Assembly: GCA_016284575.1 (NCBI GenBank)
Contig: JAEEPD010000233.1
Location: 1 to 6,160 of the forward strand
Source of the DNA: Bacillota bacterium
GTDB taxonomy: Bacteria; Bacillota; Clostridia; Peptostreptococcales; Anaerovoracaceae
DNA: 6,160 bases
Direction: 5' to 3'
This document shows, piece by piece, positions 5,017 to 6,160 of this stretch. Made by a program: the position numbers and the translations under genes. Position 1 is the first letter of the stretch. The number at the start of each line of letters is the position of its first letter. The notes under the pieces are model-generated. The model was not told the origin of the DNA. It worked only from the letters and a program-made list of their open reading frames with translations, and did no database searches.

Positions 5017-5544
5017 TTACTCTGTTCTCGCATAAACTCTGTAAAGCTCGGTATATTCTATCTTTTTCGCCGGATAATTGGACTGCATCAGGCTTATATG
5101 ATCCGCCAACGTAAAGAAGGGGCCAGAAAGCAGCTCGTCTGAGGCTGCCCGCCCTATATTCATATCCCTTGCCAGGGTGATGTGGGGCCTGAAGCGCTTT
5201 GTATCGGGCTTAAAGCCGGCAGTCCTCAGCCTCTGGATCAGTTCCTTCTGAAGCTTCATAAGCGCAGGCTCCTCGGTGAGCCCTATCCACCAGAGCTCCG
5301 CATCCCGCCGGAAGCAGCCTGTCTTATCAAAGCACAGCCTTAGCATTGGAAACTCCAGGCTGTCCAAAACAGCCTCAAGCTCCGGGACCCCTGACTCATC
5401 CACATCCCCAAGAAAAGCCAGGGTAAGATGCAGATTTTCAGGAGATGCAAAACGCCCCCGGCCCTTCTCCCTCAGCCCCTGCTGGACCTTAAGGAGCCTG
5501 TCCTTTATTTCATCATCAAAATTGATGGAGATAAATAGCCTCAT
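5017..5544 (-). CDS. thpR: 2H phosphoesterase, RNA 2',3'-cyclic phosphodiesterase type
   Basis: This 175-residue protein belongs to the 2H (LigT/ThpR) family. The two signature motifs are intact: H-L-T-L at 39-42 and H-I-T-L at 121-124, preceded respectively by P-E-N-L and R-F-R-P. The start M-R-L-F-I-S-I-N-F is the usual first strand. The length is normal for bacterial ThpR. Family members hydrolyse 2',3'-cyclic phosphate RNA ends to 2'-phosphates, and related 2H enzymes open ADP-ribose 1'',2''-cyclic phosphate; which substrate applies here cannot be read from the sequence. The ATG at 5542-5544 has AGGTGGA-like Shine-Dalgarno at 5551-5557, overlapping the stop codon of the upstream gene, and its own stop lies three bases before the macro gene, so it sits in a tight operon. 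Pairing with a macro-domain gene favours an ADP-ribose-linked role, by inference. Confidence 0.88.
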   Translation of the reverse strand: MRLFISINFDDEIKDRLLKVQQGLREKGRGRFASPENLHLTLAFLGDVDESGVPELEAVLDSLEFPMLRLCFDKTGCFRRDAELWWIGLTEEPALMKLQKELIQRLRTAGFKPDTKRFRPHITLARDMNIGRAASDELLSGPFFTLADHISLMQSNYPAKKIEYTELYRVYARTE

Positions 5545-5555
5545 GGGGGATCCAC

Positions 5556-6160
5556 CTATCTTTTAAGAAAGCTTTTTACGTCATCAGCCTTTGCATCCAG
5601 AAGGCTGCAGATATGATCAACCAGCCTTTCGTACGATTCCCTGGGCTCCCTGCTGTACATGGCTGAGATTTTGGTCTCCCCCATGAACTGCTCCGGGGTG
5701 GCGTATTCTGCCACGCCCCAGCCGTATTCTTTTCCATGGCGGTCCTGCAGATACTTAAAATCCGATATAAGTACAAAGCACTGGGCCTGCAGCCTGTTGA
5801 TGCTGGTGTCAAAGCCCTTCCGGCCATTTTTGCCGTAGCCGCCCAGAGCCTTCAGGTCCTTGGAAAGCAGCGGACCATTGGCCTCGATCAGCTCATAAAG
5901 GTACCTGTCCTTATAGGGCGCCAGTCCGTCGTTGAAAAAGCCCTCGTAGTCGTAGCCGTCGCGGCGGAAATTGGCAAGGTCTAAGAACCAGTCCCGGCTG
6001 ACGAAGGCCGCCTTCCTTTCGAAGAACTTGTCGTAGGCGCAGCCGGTCTCTCTTATGACAGGCCCCTTCCACTCCCAGACACCCTCTTCGTCATCCGAAA
6101 ACCAGGCCTTCGGCGCCACATGCTCCTCTATGGAAAAGCCCTTCAGAGAATTGCAGAAAT
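5556..6160 (-). CDS. AlkZ-related winged-helix protein, 5' end outside the window
   Basis: The frame is open from the stop at 5556-5558 to the right edge, giving 200 residues of the C-terminal part. I recognise the pattern of the AlkZ-related family, smaller relatives of the YcaQ/AlkZ crosslink-repair DNA glycosylases: W-F-S-D-D-E-E-G-x-W-E-W-K-G-P-V, Y-x-K-F-F, F-V-S-R-D-W-F, R-R-D-G-Y-D-Y, a helix-turn-helix-like stretch L-L-S-K-D-L-K-A-L-G-G-Y, then R-L-Q-A-Q-x-F-V-L-I-S-D-F-K-Y and Y-G-W-G-V-A-E-Y-A-T-P-E. The assignment is from memory of the family; function in this subgroup is undefined and DNA binding is inference. A GTG at 6117-6119 could start a shorter protein, but the upstream in-frame residues (ending G-F-S-I-E-E-H) continue the family pattern and GAGGAG is only three bases before it, so the true start lies beyond 6160. 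The next gene, thpR, begins 11 bases downstream. Confidence 0.72.
   Translation of the reverse strand, partial: FCNSLKGFSIEEHVAPKAWFSDDEEGVWEWKGPVIRETGCAYDKFFERKAAFVSRDWFLDLANFRRDGYDYEGFFNDGLAPYKDRYLYELIEANGPLLSKDLKALGGYGKNGRKGFDTSINRLQAQCFVLISDFKYLQDRHGKEYGWGVAEYATPEQFMGETKISAMYSREPRESYERLVDHICSLLDAKADDVKSFLKR

Noticed and set aside
4435..5142. Plus-strand open frame of 235 codons
   Set aside because: Antisense to the macro and thpR genes, with no recognisable motifs or ribosome binding site.
6117..6119. GTG as the start of the AlkZ-related gene
   Set aside because: The GAGGAG before it is only three bases away, and the in-frame residues upstream continue the family pattern to the window edge.
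1..6160. tRNA, rRNA, CRISPR array, insertion sequence or riboswitch
   Set aside because: No spaced repeat series, transposase-like frame, terminal inverted repeats or recognisable structured RNA was found; gaps between genes are short and explained by terminators, promoters and the hairpin.

Overview
The window carries eight genes, all read on the minus strand, so transcription runs from base 6160 down to base 1. Gene packing is tight, Shine-Dalgarno sequences of the AGGAGG or GGGGAGG kind precede several starts, base composition looks moderately GC-rich, and intrinsic terminators and TATAAT promoters are easy to read. The protein families also fit a moderately GC-rich Bacillota of the class Clostridia, probably an anaerobic gut-type lineage. 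That placement is an inference from style and families, not from a marker gene.

Three transcription units can be read. Unit 1 (6160 to about 3087): an AlkZ-related winged-helix protein whose 5' end lies outside the window, a 2H-type RNA 2',3'-cyclic phosphodiesterase (ThpR), a macro-domain protein fused to an XRE-like helix-turn-helix domain, then, after a 110-base gap holding a perfect hairpin, an ADP-ribosylglycohydrolase of the DraG/ARH type. An intrinsic terminator closes it. Unit 2 (about 3061 to 149): a promoter with a perfect TATAAT -10, a homocysteine S-methyltransferase, a secreted beta-helix/GLUG-like protein, and a YwaF/TMEM164-like membrane protein, ended by a strong GAAA-tetraloop terminator. 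Unit 3 (about 139 to beyond base 1): an extended -10 promoter with an 11-base direct repeat, then the first 21 codons of feoA, a ferrous iron transport gene.

The most interesting part is unit 1. Three neighbouring genes belong to families that act on ADP-ribose or on RNA/ADP-ribose cyclic phosphates (2H phosphoesterase, macro domain, ADP-ribosylglycohydrolase). The first two are only three bases apart and parallel two successive steps of ADP-ribose 1'',2''-cyclic phosphate breakdown known in eukaryotic tRNA splicing. Together with an AlkZ-related protein and a DNA-binding-like tail on the macro protein, they look like a small cassette for removing or recycling ADP-ribose marks, possibly self-regulated. 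No ADP-ribosyltransferase or RNA 2'-phosphotransferase is visible here, so the source of the substrate is unknown. The long plus-strand open frames are antisense shadows of these genes.
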